From assembly GCA_028707105.1 (NCBI GenBank), contig JAQTUY010000038.1:1-9770 (forward strand): a stretch of DNA of 9,770 nucleotides. The letters are read 5' to 3'. The translations under genes were made by a program, and so were the position numbers. The notes beneath the pieces are model-generated. The model ran no database searches. It worked only from the letters and a program-made list of their open reading frames with translations, and was not told the DNA's origin. Shown here piece by piece: positions 1-6,308 of the stretch (position 1 is the first letter of the stretch; each line of letters opens with the position of its first letter). Source of the DNA: Candidatus Omnitrophota bacterium. GTDB taxonomy: Bacteria; Omnitrophota; Koll11; Gygaellales; JAQTUY01.

Positions 1-1081
1 CATCTATATCTTCGTCCCTGGCAGAGGTAAGATATTCAAAAGACAACCCTCCCTTTCCGCCGAACTCAACGTGCAGCTGTTCTTTTCTTACCCTCTCGCC
101 TTCAAATGCCGCCGCGTAAGGAACGGGGATAGCCACCTCGGCAAGCTTGACCTTTATCCCCCTGGTGACGATGCACTTGGAAGCCAGTTTCGTATAATCC
201 TTTTCCGTTATCAGGGCTTCGTAAAGAGTTGTGTCTATCTTACCCAGTTGCGGGACTTCCAAGTCTGTTATTATGGGAAATCCGAAAGCTAACACTCCCA
301 GGCCCGTGGCGACCAAAACCTCGTCTACATGGCCCAAGAGCAAAACAAAAGCCGGCACGCGGTTACGCACGTATTCAAGTATCTGCTGCCACTGGCCCGG
401 TTTACATCCGCCGTATATTAACGCCGCCCTTACGGCAAAATTGACCGCGTATATCGCCGAGAGATAATCTTCTCCCAGCGGAACGACATAATCCTCGAGC
501 CCAAGCTCAACGCCTCTACTTTCAAGCTGCTTTTTAAAAGTATTGCCTTTAATATTTCCGGCCAGCAGGCTTACGATACTGCGGGTCTGAAAATCCCTGA
601 TCAGCGCCACTGATGCGTCCTCATCCTTTGCCGGGCCCAGCACTACTCCGATACCGGCTATCCTCCCGTCGACAAGCTGGATACCCAGCGAACGCAATAA
701 ATTATCCGGTAAAAATCCGATGGTCTGAGGAGAGGGGTGCTCTTTATTTAAGACCATAAGCGCGGCCAGTATTTCCTCACAAAACAAAGTCGCCAGCCCT
801 TTATTAAGGATTCCCCCCAGGGCCGCGATGGATAAGCCGCTTTTAGCGGGGATATTATTGCTCAGGCCTTCCGCCTGTTTCCAGGCTTCCAGGCAATCGC
901 CCAACGTCTTTACTTCTATATTCAAGAGCGCGTTTATTAAAGGAAGATAATAGTTGGTCTGCGCAAAGCCTATCTGCGCCTCTTTCCCTTTTTCGGCTAC
1001 GGCCTTGTCTAAAGCCGCGCGCGTCGCTTTCAATACCGCGTCGCTGCCTTGACCGCCCAGATCGACTAAGACGTCTGACAT
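1..1081 (-). CDS. acsB: CO-methylating acetyl-CoA synthase beta subunit (AcsB), N-terminal part; runs off the left edge
   Basis: AcsB condenses a corrinoid-borne methyl group, CO and CoA into acetyl-CoA, the last step of the Wood-Ljungdahl pathway, in the cytoplasm. I translated 360 codons without a stop from the ATG at 1081. Segments line up with bacterial AcsB: TNYYLPLINA near residue 45, ILG/VLG-P-AKD near 150, PLGEDY then YGG near 210-230, GFPIITD near 270, and AAFEGERVRK followed by HVEFGG near 325-345. Having the domain of about 300 residues before these last motifs marks it as the bacterial AcsB rather than the shorter archaeal CdhC. The A-cluster cysteines lie in the C-terminal half, outside the window, so catalytic competence cannot be judged. 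It overlaps the upstream flavoprotein gene by 16 bp, with a GGGGGAG stretch just before the ATG and AAAAGGA slightly further up. It should be the third gene of the metF unit. Confidence 0.93.
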   Translation of the reverse strand, partial: MSDVLVDLGGQGSDAVLKATRAALDKAVAEKGKEAQIGFAQTNYYLPLINALLNIEVKTLGDCLEAWKQAEGLSNNIPAKSGLSIAALGGILNKGLATLFCEEILAALMVLNKEHPSPQTIGFLPDNLLRSLGIQLVDGRIAGIGVVLGPAKDEDASVALIRDFQTRSIVSLLAGNIKGNTFKKQLESRGVELGLEDYVVPLGEDYLSAIYAVNFAVRAALIYGGCKPGQWQQILEYVRNRVPAFVLLLGHVDEVLVATGLGVLAFGFPIITDLEVPQLGKIDTTLYEALITEKDYTKLASKCIVTRGIKVKLAEVAIPVPYAAAFEGERVRKEQLHVEFGGKGGLSFEYLTSARDEDID

Positions 1082-1965
1082 CGCTCCCCCATCCTTTTTA
1101 TAATGTTGTCCGCGACAGATACGCTTTCATTGATGACTTCATCCCAGGCCTTGCTCTGCCGCTGCCCGTCAGGACGGACGCACACCGAACCGCAGGCAAA
1201 AACCCCTTCCACGCTGGTCTGCATCCCCTCATCCACTAAAACAAAACCATCAATTGTTTTTATATCCGCGCTCTTCAAGAAGCCCGCGTTGGATTCAAAC
1301 TCATCGCAAAAGATGACCGAGCAGACACCTATAGCCTTGCCGTTTTCCAACTTGATGGCCTGAACCTCGCCTTCACCGATGATCTCCTGCAGGCCGATAT
1401 TGATGACCTCCACATCCTGCGGAATAAGCGCAATATCAAAAGGCGCGCGGCTGATCAGTTTTACCTCTGTTTTATGTCTAAGAGTAATAGCCCTGGCCAG
1501 GATGAGCGATGCCTCATCCGAACTCACCAGGCAGACAGGATGGACTATAATACCTTTAGTGAATTCCTTAAGGTCATCCAGAGTATAAAATAAAAAAGAA
1601 CCCGGCTTTCTGGCTCCGGGAATATCCGGTAATACCGGCTTGACCCCGCAGGCGATCACCAAAAAATCATATTCCAGATTATTCTTATCCTTAAAATACG
1701 CCGTTCTTCTCTGAAGATTGACCGCGGTTGCTTCCTTTTCCTTCAAGAAAGCGATATTGTTCTGCCGGTAAAAATCATCATCCGCCAGGAAGATATCCTT
1801 TTCTTTTATCTCCCCCGCCAGAAGACCGGGTAGTTTCCTTTTATCGTAAAAAGGGTACTTCTCCGCGCTGACCAGGGTTATTTGGGCCTCTTTATCTTTT
1901 TCCCTTATTTTTTGCGCGACGGTATGACCCGCCAGAGAAGCGCCGATAATGAGCACGTTTGACAT
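1066..1965 (-). CDS. FAD-dependent pyridine nucleotide-disulfide-type oxidoreductase, short and lacking the NAD(P)H glycine motif
   Basis: The 299-residue protein resembles the front half of NADH:rubredoxin reductase/NirB-type flavoproteins. The N-terminal FAD Rossmann motif is VLIIGASLAG (residues 4-13, GxSxxG rather than GxGxxG). It is followed by YPFYDKRKLPGLLAG (37-51) and the second FAD motif YDFLVIACG (99-107). The C-terminal FAD motif TSVEGVFACGS (250-260) has Ser where Asp is usual. The region where the NAD(P)H-binding glycine motif should be (about 144-160, LVSSDEASLILARAI) has no glycines. At 299 residues it is also shorter than the usual 380-400 of the family, so it may not use NAD(P)H in the standard way. 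The start is ATG, one base after the metF stop, with AGGA seven bases upstream. Its position between metF and acsB suggests a role in electron supply to MetF or in another Wood-Ljungdahl redox step; this is inference from context. Confidence 0.8.
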   Translation of the reverse strand: MSNVLIIGASLAGHTVAQKIREKDKEAQITLVSAEKYPFYDKRKLPGLLAGEIKEKDIFLADDDFYRQNNIAFLKEKEATAVNLQRRTAYFKDKNNLEYDFLVIACGVKPVLPDIPGARKPGSFLFYTLDDLKEFTKGIIVHPVCLVSSDEASLILARAITLRHKTEVKLISRAPFDIALIPQDVEVINIGLQEIIGEGEVQAIKLENGKAIGVCSVIFCDEFESNAGFLKSADIKTIDGFVLVDEGMQTSVEGVFACGSVCVRPDGQRQSKAWDEVINESVSVADNIIKRMGERCQTS

Positions 1966-1966
1966 A

Positions 1967-2836
1967 TTAAAGTCCTGCCGCCTCCAAAACGCGTGGAACC
2001 ACTTTGTGCCAGCCGATAGGCATAATATGAATACCCCGGCACATCGGTTTTAATTCCTTTATCAGCCGCGCCGCTATCTCAACAGACTTGGCGGCCCGAT
2101 CTTTAGTTTCTTCCATTTCCTTGATAAGGTTATCCGGCACGAATACGCCCGGGATATTCTTATTCATAAAACGGGCCATCCCGGCGGATTTTAATACCAC
2201 TATACCGGCGATAACAGCGGCCTTAAGGTGCTTAGTCTTATTAAGAAAATCCTCAAATGTCTTTATATCGTAAACCGCCTGCGTCTGGAAAAATTCCGCT
2301 CCCGCCGCCATCTTTTTTTCCATCTTGATGATCTGCGGCTCAAGCGGCTCTGCTCCGGGATTAACCACCGCGCCGAGGCAGAATTTCGGGAACGCTCCCT
2401 GCAGTTTATTCCCTTTCATGTCCATGCCGGCCTCAAGCCCTTTGGCCACGCGCAAAAGCTGCACCGAATCCAGGTCGAAAACAGGCTTAGCTTCAGGATG
2501 ATCGCCCATTGTCGTATAATCGCCGGTTAAAATCAATATGTTCTCGATGCCTAAAGCCGCGGCGGAAAGAATATCCGACTGCAGGGCTAAACGGTTACGG
2601 TCGCGACAGGTAATCTGGAGGATAGGTTCAAGCCCCTTCTGCTTAAACAGGCCGCAGACCGTAAGCGAACCCAGACGCATTACCGAACTCTGCAGGTCGG
2701 TTACATTAAAAGCATCCACCCTGCCCCGGACCAACTCGGCATCCGCCAGGATCTGCGCCGTCTCAATCCCCTTAGGCGGCCCGATCTCCGAAGTCACCAC
2801 AAACTTCCCGGCTCGTATTTTTTCTTTAAAAGTCAT
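1967..2836 (-). CDS. metF: methylenetetrahydrofolate reductase (MetF family)
   Basis: Reduces 5,10-methylene-THF to 5-methyl-THF with a flavin, supplying the methyl group for the acetyl-CoA synthase (or methionine). The 289-residue length fits bacterial MetF. Visible motifs of the TIM barrel are TSEIGPPKG (15-23), whose Glu17 matches the catalytic Glu of E. coli MetF, QITCRDRNR (74-82), the LTGD loop (103-106) where Asp106 matches the FAD/folate-site Asp, FFQTQAVYD (182-190), and a late AGIVVLKSAG strand (210-219). The sequence looks closer to the MetF of acetogens than to the NADH-using enzyme of E. coli. In acetogens MetF usually works with a partner such as MetV; no MetV gene is seen, but a flavoprotein gene starts one base after the stop. 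The ATG has no clear ribosome binding site. It heads the metF-flavoprotein-acsB unit, with an AT-rich promoter region 70-105 bases upstream. Confidence 0.9.
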   Translation of the reverse strand: MTFKEKIRAGKFVVTSEIGPPKGIETAQILADAELVRGRVDAFNVTDLQSSVMRLGSLTVCGLFKQKGLEPILQITCRDRNRLALQSDILSAAALGIENILILTGDYTTMGDHPEAKPVFDLDSVQLLRVAKGLEAGMDMKGNKLQGAFPKFCLGAVVNPGAEPLEPQIIKMEKKMAAGAEFFQTQAVYDIKTFEDFLNKTKHLKAAVIAGIVVLKSAGMARFMNKNIPGVFVPDNLIKEMEETKDRAAKSVEIAARLIKELKPMCRGIHIMPIGWHKVVPRVLEAAGL

Positions 2837-2903
2837 ATTATTGATTTTTAACTGGCTCTTTCACGCTTGCATCCAGAAAAATTGGCACTTCTTCTGATTT
2901 AAT

Positions 2904-2941
2904 ATTATAAGAAGTTATAATACATTTTATAATTTTAACAA
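2904..2941 (-). promoter_or_regulatory. AT-rich promoter region for the metF-flavoprotein-acsB unit
   Basis: Reading on the minus strand, TTGTTA (2941-2936) is followed after 16 bases by TATAAC (2919-2914), a good sigma-70-type pair. A perfect TATAAT (2909-2904) lies ten bases further on but has only a weak -35. Either would give a leader of roughly 65-80 bases before the metF ATG at 2836. The call rests on motif match and position only. Confidence 0.5.
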
Positions 2942-2950
2942 AGTATTCGT

Positions 2951-3171
2951 AATAAATCTGGTGGTATTTCGAGCGAATGACGATTTTAGCCAAAGCAGCT
3001 TGAGCAGCAAGGGTATCCCGATGTCAGCCAAGAGGCTGACAATATCGGGACGGCGAGGATGTTTGAGCGTCTTTGTCAAAAGACAAAGACGCGAGTTCCG
3101 CAGCCGCCGAGCTGCGAAAGACCTTTGGCGTTAAGAAATCGTCCTGAGCGAGAAAAACCGACAGATTTATT
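2951..3171. repeat. 221-bp imperfect terminal-inverted-repeat element (MITE-like)
   Basis: The two ends are inverted copies of each other. The left arm (2951-2995) begins AATAAATCTG. The reverse complement of the right arm (3171-3123) begins with the same ten bases, and the two stay alignable for about 45 bases, sharing GACGATTT and CCAAAG blocks with small gaps. The middle contains three more palindromes. No open reading frame with recognisable content lies inside, so a non-autonomous mobile element or a large regulatory palindrome fits better than a gene. It fills most of the gap between DUF486 (stop at 3176) and the metF promoter. No clear target-site duplication can be seen. Confidence 0.6.
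3016..3116. other. three consecutive hairpins inside the inverted-repeat element
   Basis: Hairpin 1 pairs TCCCGAT plus GTCAGCC (3016-3029) with GGCTGAC plus ATCGGGA (3034-3050) around an AAGA loop. Hairpin 2 is a perfect 11-bp stem, GCGTCTTTGTC (3067-3077) with GACAAAGACGC (3082-3092), closed by AAAA. Hairpin 3 pairs CGCAGC (3099-3104) with GCTGCG (3111-3116). None is followed by a T-run on either strand, so they are not canonical intrinsic terminators, although they could still limit read-through from DUF486 into metF. Confidence 0.7.
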
Positions 3172-3175
3172 TAAA

Positions 3176-3505
3176 CTACCACTGCTTGAATATAAAGAAC
3201 ACCGCGCCCAGGATCATCAGGAAGCCGACGATATAATTCCACTTCAGGCCTTCCTTAAGATAGGTCACGGAAAAGATGCAAAAAATGACCAGGGTGATCA
3301 CTTCCTGGATAGTCTTGAGCTGAGCGGCAGAATAGTGGGAATGCCCCATCCTGTTCGCGGGTACCTGAAAACAATACTCAACAAGCGCTATCATCCAGCT
3401 GACAAATACGGCGATCCATAAAGGAGAGTTCTTAAACCTTAAATGCCCATACCAGGCAAAGGTCATGAATACATTTGATATCGTCAAGAGGACTATCGTT
3501 CTCAT
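3176..3505 (-). CDS. DMT-type small membrane protein, DUF486 family
   Basis: A 109-residue hydrophobic protein with four predicted membrane segments (about 2-19, 29-46, 65-82 and 89-106). It carries the family signature SNVFMTFAWYGH (10-21), EYCFQVPANR (43-52), the SAAQLKTIQEVITL stretch (59-72) and YLKEGLKWNY (82-91). Function is unknown; the fold is a four-helix unit like small multidrug-resistance/DMT transporters, so it probably sits in the inner membrane, perhaps as a dimer. I chose the ATG at 3505, ten bases after the folD stop, because the family signature starts there. An in-frame ATG at 3547 would add 14 hydrophilic residues inside folD and has no ribosome binding site. It is probably cotranscribed with fchA-folD; no functional link to one-carbon metabolism is evident. 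Confidence 0.85.
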   Translation of the reverse strand: MRTIVLLTISNVFMTFAWYGHLRFKNSPLWIAVFVSWMIALVEYCFQVPANRMGHSHYSAAQLKTIQEVITLVIFCIFSVTYLKEGLKWNYIVGFLMILGAVFFIFKQW

Positions 3506-3515
3506 AGTTGTATTC

Positions 3516-4358
3516 TCATTGCTGCGATCTAGCCGCCTCAACGACATTACGCATCAACATCGTGACTGTCAGCGGCCCGACTCCGCCGGGAACCGGCGTG
3601 ATCCATGAAGCCCGCTGGGATGCGCCCTCAAACTCCACATCCCCCGCTATTTTATCCCCCACGCGGTTAATACCCACATCCACTACCACCGCGCCCTCTT
3701 TTATCCATTCACCCTTGATCAAACCGGCCTGGCCTACCGCCACTATCAATACCTCGGCTCCCTTAACATGCTGCTCCAATTTACCGGCCTTGCTGGTGCC
3801 GATATGACAGACCGTGACCGTGGCCAACTTATCCAGCAACAAAAGGCTCAAAGGCTTACCCACGATCTGGCTATGCCCGACTACTACCACTTCCTTGCCG
3901 TACAGGTCTATCCCTGTATCTTTTAATAACTCCATTACCGCGGCGGCGGTGCAGGGCAGGATATTGGCCTGAGCAAATACTATCTTGCCGATATTAGCCG
4001 GATGCATACCCTCCGCGTCTTTAGCCTCGGAGATAACGTTGCTCACTCTTTTATGATCTATGTGCCGCGGCAAAGGCATCTGAACGATGATGCCATGGAC
4101 AGACTTATCATCATTCAGCTTCCGGATCAATTCCAGAAGAGAGGCTTCAGTAGTCTCCTGCGCTAATTTATGGAACCGGTATTCTATTCCCAGATTCTCG
4201 GCGTTCTTCCTCTGGGACTTAGCGTAACTTTCCGCTCCGGCGTCTTCCCCCACCTGCACGCTTGCTAATACCGGCTTGACCTTAAGGAGCTTAACCTGCT
4301 GTTTGATCGCCTCTTTGATCCGCTCGGCGATCGGTTTACCCTCTAATAACTTTGCCAA
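3516..4358 (-). CDS. folD: FolD-family methylenetetrahydrofolate dehydrogenase, catalytic cyclohydrolase Lys replaced by Gln
   Basis: FolD normally oxidises 5,10-methylene-THF with NAD(P) and hydrolyses 5,10-methenyl-THF; in a Wood-Ljungdahl organism it would run in the reductive direction. The 280-residue length and motifs fit the family: VQMPLPRHID (92-101), GHSQIVGKPLS (161-171) of the dinucleotide site, VDVGINR (226-232) and TPVPGGVGPLT (254-264). In bifunctional FolD a Tyr-x3-Lys pair is catalytic (E. coli Y50/K54, human Y52/K56). Here the equivalent stretch is YAKSQRK, so the Lys is Gln49, with no gap in alignment to E. coli. The folate-site Asp of the KDVDG motif is also Glu116 (KDAEG), and the Arg of the common GRS motif is His162. 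It starts at a TTG with a perfect GGAGG six bases upstream and overlaps fchA by 23 bp. Dehydrogenase activity seems likely; cyclohydrolase activity is doubtful and may be supplied by FchA. Confidence 0.93.
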   Translation of the reverse strand: MAKLLEGKPIAERIKEAIKQQVKLLKVKPVLASVQVGEDAGAESYAKSQRKNAENLGIEYRFHKLAQETTEASLLELIRKLNDDKSVHGIIVQMPLPRHIDHKRVSNVISEAKDAEGMHPANIGKIVFAQANILPCTAAAVMELLKDTGIDLYGKEVVVVGHSQIVGKPLSLLLLDKLATVTVCHIGTSKAGKLEQHVKGAEVLIVAVGQAGLIKGEWIKEGAVVVDVGINRVGDKIAGDVEFEGASQRASWITPVPGGVGPLTVTMLMRNVVEAARSQQ

Positions 4359-4896
4359 CTTTGGCCTCCGTATCTTTTCTTATCCTGGACACCAGTTTAG
4401 CTTTTTTAGTAAACTCATTTCTTATCTTCTTTGTCAGAGTGGCATCATTCAATATTTTCAGGTTTATCTCGATATTATGGTAAGCTCCGGCAAATCCCGA
4501 CTCCAATAAGACCGCCGCGACCGCGACATCGCTGATAAGATTGATATTGCCTTTTTTAACCAGCGGGGGGCACAATTGTATCCCCTCAAAAACAAGGCGG
4601 CAGACCTTTAAAGGCACCTCCAGGGATTCCTTAACGTTCCTGCTCCGGTAAGCGGTCACATCCAGGTCCAGCAGCCTTAAGAAATCATTCCTCAAACTCT
4701 CGGAACTTGCCAGCATTTTTTTCAGCTCTTTTTCGTATTCGGCGTACCTTGCTTTGCCGATGGTAAAATTGAGCACCATGCTGATCAATGACGCTCCCAA
4801 AGCAGCGCTCATAGCCGCGGCAGAGCCGCCGCCGGGCGCGGGAAGCCTGCCTGCCAGGTCATTTAAATATTCTCTAAGCGTCTTATCACAATACAT
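4336..4896 (-). CDS. fchA: methenyltetrahydrofolate cyclohydrolase / formimidoyl-THF cyclodeaminase family (FchA-type)
   Basis: A 186-residue all-helical protein of the FTCD_C (cyclodeaminase/cyclohydrolase) family. Motifs seen are RLPAPGGGSAAAMSAALGASL (residues 17-37), an acidic LLDLDVTAYR segment (75-84), and NLISDVAVAA (119-128) followed by ESGFAGAYHNIEIN (132-145). Stand-alone members act as cyclodeaminases in formimino-THF breakdown or as the methenyl-THF cyclohydrolase FchA of acetogens. No histidine- or purine-breakdown genes are present, and it overlaps folD in a window with metF and acsB, so FchA is the better reading. It would interconvert 10-formyl-THF and 5,10-methenyl-THF. The ATG has CAGGAG six bases upstream, and a strong promoter-like sequence ends about 28 bases before the start. 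It is the first gene of the fchA-folD-DUF486 unit. Confidence 0.85.
   Translation of the reverse strand: MYCDKTLREYLNDLAGRLPAPGGGSAAAMSAALGASLISMVLNFTIGKARYAEYEKELKKMLASSESLRNDFLRLLDLDVTAYRSRNVKESLEVPLKVCRLVFEGIQLCPPLVKKGNINLISDVAVAAVLLESGFAGAYHNIEINLKILNDATLTKKIRNEFTKKAKLVSRIRKDTEAKVGKVIRG
4365..4369 (-). promoter_or_regulatory. consensus ribosome binding site deciding the TTG start of folD
   Basis: GGAGG on the minus strand, six bases before the TTG at 4358-4356. Together with the family-typical N-terminus (MAKLLEGKPIA), this supports TTG as the true initiation codon even though it lies inside the end of fchA. Confidence 0.75.
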
Positions 4897-4924
4897 ACTT
4901 GGCTCCTGAATTTACGCTAGTCTT

Positions 4925-4952
4925 ATAATATCCCCTTTTTCGTTAATGTCAA
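4925..4952 (-). promoter_or_regulatory. sigma-70-type promoter for fchA-folD-DUF486
   Basis: On the minus strand a perfect TTGACA (4952-4947) and TATTAT (4930-4925, five of six consensus bases) are separated by 16 bases. The -35 hexamer contains the TGA stop codon of yraN (4951-4949). The expected start of transcription, about 4918, gives a leader of some 20 bases with the fchA ribosome binding site in it. This would let the one-carbon unit be expressed independently of the translation operon upstream. Confidence 0.65.
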
Positions 4953-5329
4953 TATGTGTAGCTAGCGTCCAGGGTAAAGGCATCCTTTACAAGCTCCAGC
5001 TGGGGCAGGTCATTAACATAAGAAACGCTGACCACGTCAAAACGCGCCGGTGACTCCAGGAGTTTATGGTCTTTCAAGAAAATAAGCGCGCTTTCGGAAA
5101 TCTTTTTTTGTTTATGGGCCTGGACCGCCTCATCGGGCGCTCCAAACCTGGAGCTTGCGCGTGTTTTAACCTCAACAAAACAAACGGTGTTATTTTCCCT
5201 GGCTATGATATCTATTTGTCCAAGCTTGGTGCGGTAATCAGTGCAGATTATTTTATAACCCTTTGTTTTAAGAAAAGAGGCTGCGGCTATTTCGCCTTTA
5301 CAGCCCAGATCGATATTGCGTCTAGACAT
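4949..5329 (-). CDS. yraN: YraN/UPF0102 family nuclease-fold protein
   Basis: A 126-residue protein with the family pattern: LGCKGEIAAASFLKTKGY near the N-terminus, then GQIDIIA, then FVEVKTR. This is the restriction-endonuclease-like core, in which the Asp of xIDxIA and the ExK of VEVKTR form the likely metal site. The family is a common neighbour of rnhB and rplS, as here. Its cellular role is poorly defined; roles in DNA processing have been proposed. The usual GEID motif reads GQID here (Gln for Glu). I chose the ATG at 5329, which overlaps rnhB by 8 bp and matches where homologues usually begin. A TTG two codons earlier (5335) is also possible. Neither has a clear ribosome binding site, so translation may be coupled to rnhB. 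Confidence 0.88.
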   Translation of the reverse strand: MSRRNIDLGCKGEIAAASFLKTKGYKIICTDYRTKLGQIDIIARENNTVCFVEVKTRASSRFGAPDEAVQAHKQKKISESALIFLKDHKLLESPARFDVVSVSYVNDLPQLELVKDAFTLDASYTY

Positions 5330-5948
5330 AAGCAAAGCTTAATCGATGGATCGGGCACGGCCCCAATTCCGCGAGGCGCTTGCGGTGCATCATCGTAGGG
5401 TAGCCCTTGTGTTTACCAAAACCATACTGCGGCCAGATATTATCGTATGAAACCATGATCCGGTCACGCTTGACCTTGGCGGCAATTGAAGCGGCGGCAA
5501 TACTCCTGGACTTGGCATCGCCCTTCACTACGGTAGTAATACTGCATCCGGGAACATCTATCGGCATATTGCCATCGACCAGGATACAGATCTTGCCTCC
5601 GGCTTTGACCAGCCCCTGCCTGTTTATCCTGGTGATCAGGGCGATCACGGCTTTTTCCATTGCCAGGCGCGTGGCCACACGTATATTGGAACTATCAATG
5701 ACCTTTTCATCGACGATCCCGATCTCAAAGCAGCTTTTAGTTATCAATTCCAGGAATGCCGCCTCCCTTTGACGGGGGCTTAATTTCTTGGAATCATCGA
5801 TCCTGCTTTCAAACTGCGAGTCTTTCTTAAGCCAGACCGCTCCGGCGACTACGGGCCCGGCCAACGGCCCCCTGCCCGCTTCGTCCACTCCGATAATTAC
5901 CTCGAAACCTTGATCTTCAAACCCCTGGTCAAAACAGGGTTTTATCAC
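5322..5948 (-). CDS. rnhB: ribonuclease HII
   Basis: Cleaves the RNA strand of RNA/DNA hybrids and cuts at single ribonucleotides in DNA, in the cytoplasm. The 208-residue protein has all family motifs: IGVDEAGRGPLAGPVVAGAV (19-38), DDSKKLS (51-57), ILVDG (122-126), VKGDAKSRSIAAASIAAKV (141-159), YGFGKHKGYPT (175-185) and CPIHRLSF (198-205). The metal-binding residues should be Asp22, Glu23, Asp125 and Asp144, all present. It starts at GTG, four bases before the end of rplS (GTGA overlap), with GAGGA six bases upstream, so it is probably translationally coupled to rplS. Nothing suggests loss of function. Confidence 0.97.
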   Translation of the reverse strand: MIKPCFDQGFEDQGFEVIIGVDEAGRGPLAGPVVAGAVWLKKDSQFESRIDDSKKLSPRQREAAFLELITKSCFEIGIVDEKVIDSSNIRVATRLAMEKAVIALITRINRQGLVKAGGKICILVDGNMPIDVPGCSITTVVKGDAKSRSIAAASIAAKVKRDRIMVSYDNIWPQYGFGKHKGYPTMMHRKRLAELGPCPIHRLSFAYV

Positions 5949-6289
5949 TTCGCGTCCTCGACTTTAGTGGCGGCTTTTCCTATTCTTTCCCTGAGATAAT
6001 ACAACTTGGACCTTCCGGCCTTGGCGCGCTTTATGACCTCAATACGCTCAATATTAGGAGAATAGAACGGAAAAACACGCTCCACTCCTTCGCCGAAAGA
6101 TATCCTTCTTACCGTAAAGCTGCTTCTTATGCCGTGTTTTTTTAAGCCGATGATAACGCCCTCAAAAGGGTGCAGGCGCGTCTTATCGCCCTCGGCTATT
6201 TTGGTCATCACCTTGACGGTGTCTCCGACACCAAACTCAGGGATATCTCTTTTTGTAAACTGCTCTTCGATCATCTTCATCTTATCCAT
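5945..6289 (-). CDS. rplS: 50S ribosomal protein L19
   Basis: A 114-residue basic protein, the usual L19 length, of the large-subunit surface near the subunit interface. Typical stretches are PEFGVGDTVKV (17-27), RLHPFEGVIIG (38-48), SSFTVRRISFGEGVERVFP (56-74), and a C-terminal part with KLYYLRER. The ATG has AAAGGAG (6303-6297) seven bases upstream. It is followed by rnhB with a 4-bp overlap. Unlike the other junctions of this operon it does not overlap its upstream neighbour: a predicted multi-helix RNA ends six bases before the ribosome binding site, so expression may be controlled at the RNA level. Confidence 0.97.
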   Translation of the reverse strand: MDKMKMIEEQFTKRDIPEFGVGDTVKVMTKIAEGDKTRLHPFEGVIIGLKKHGIRSSFTVRRISFGEGVERVFPFYSPNIERIEVIKRAKAGRSKLYYLRERIGKAATKVEDAK

Positions 6290-6308
6290 TGTAATACTCC
6301 TTTAGTTG

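Noticed and set aside
231..467. Two overlapping plus-strand frames near the left edge
   Set aside because: They are antisense to the open acsB frame, which aligns with AcsB continuously over 360 codons.
3067..3092. Intrinsic terminator after DUF486
   Set aside because: The 11-bp perfect stem has no T-run on either side and belongs to a larger inverted-repeat structure.
3059..3421. A 120-codon open frame on the plus strand
   Set aside because: It starts inside the hairpin-rich inverted-repeat element and then runs antisense through DUF486. The product shows no family motifs and no ribosome binding site was seen.
3516..3547. Longer start for the DUF486 protein at the ATG at 3547
   Set aside because: It adds 14 hydrophilic residues overlapping folD without a ribosome binding site; the family's N-terminus matches the ATG at 3505.
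4336..4896. Reading fchA as formimidoyl-THF cyclodeaminase of histidine breakdown
   Set aside because: Same protein family, but no hut or formiminotransferase gene is nearby, whereas folD, metF and acsB are. The alternative cannot be excluded biochemically.
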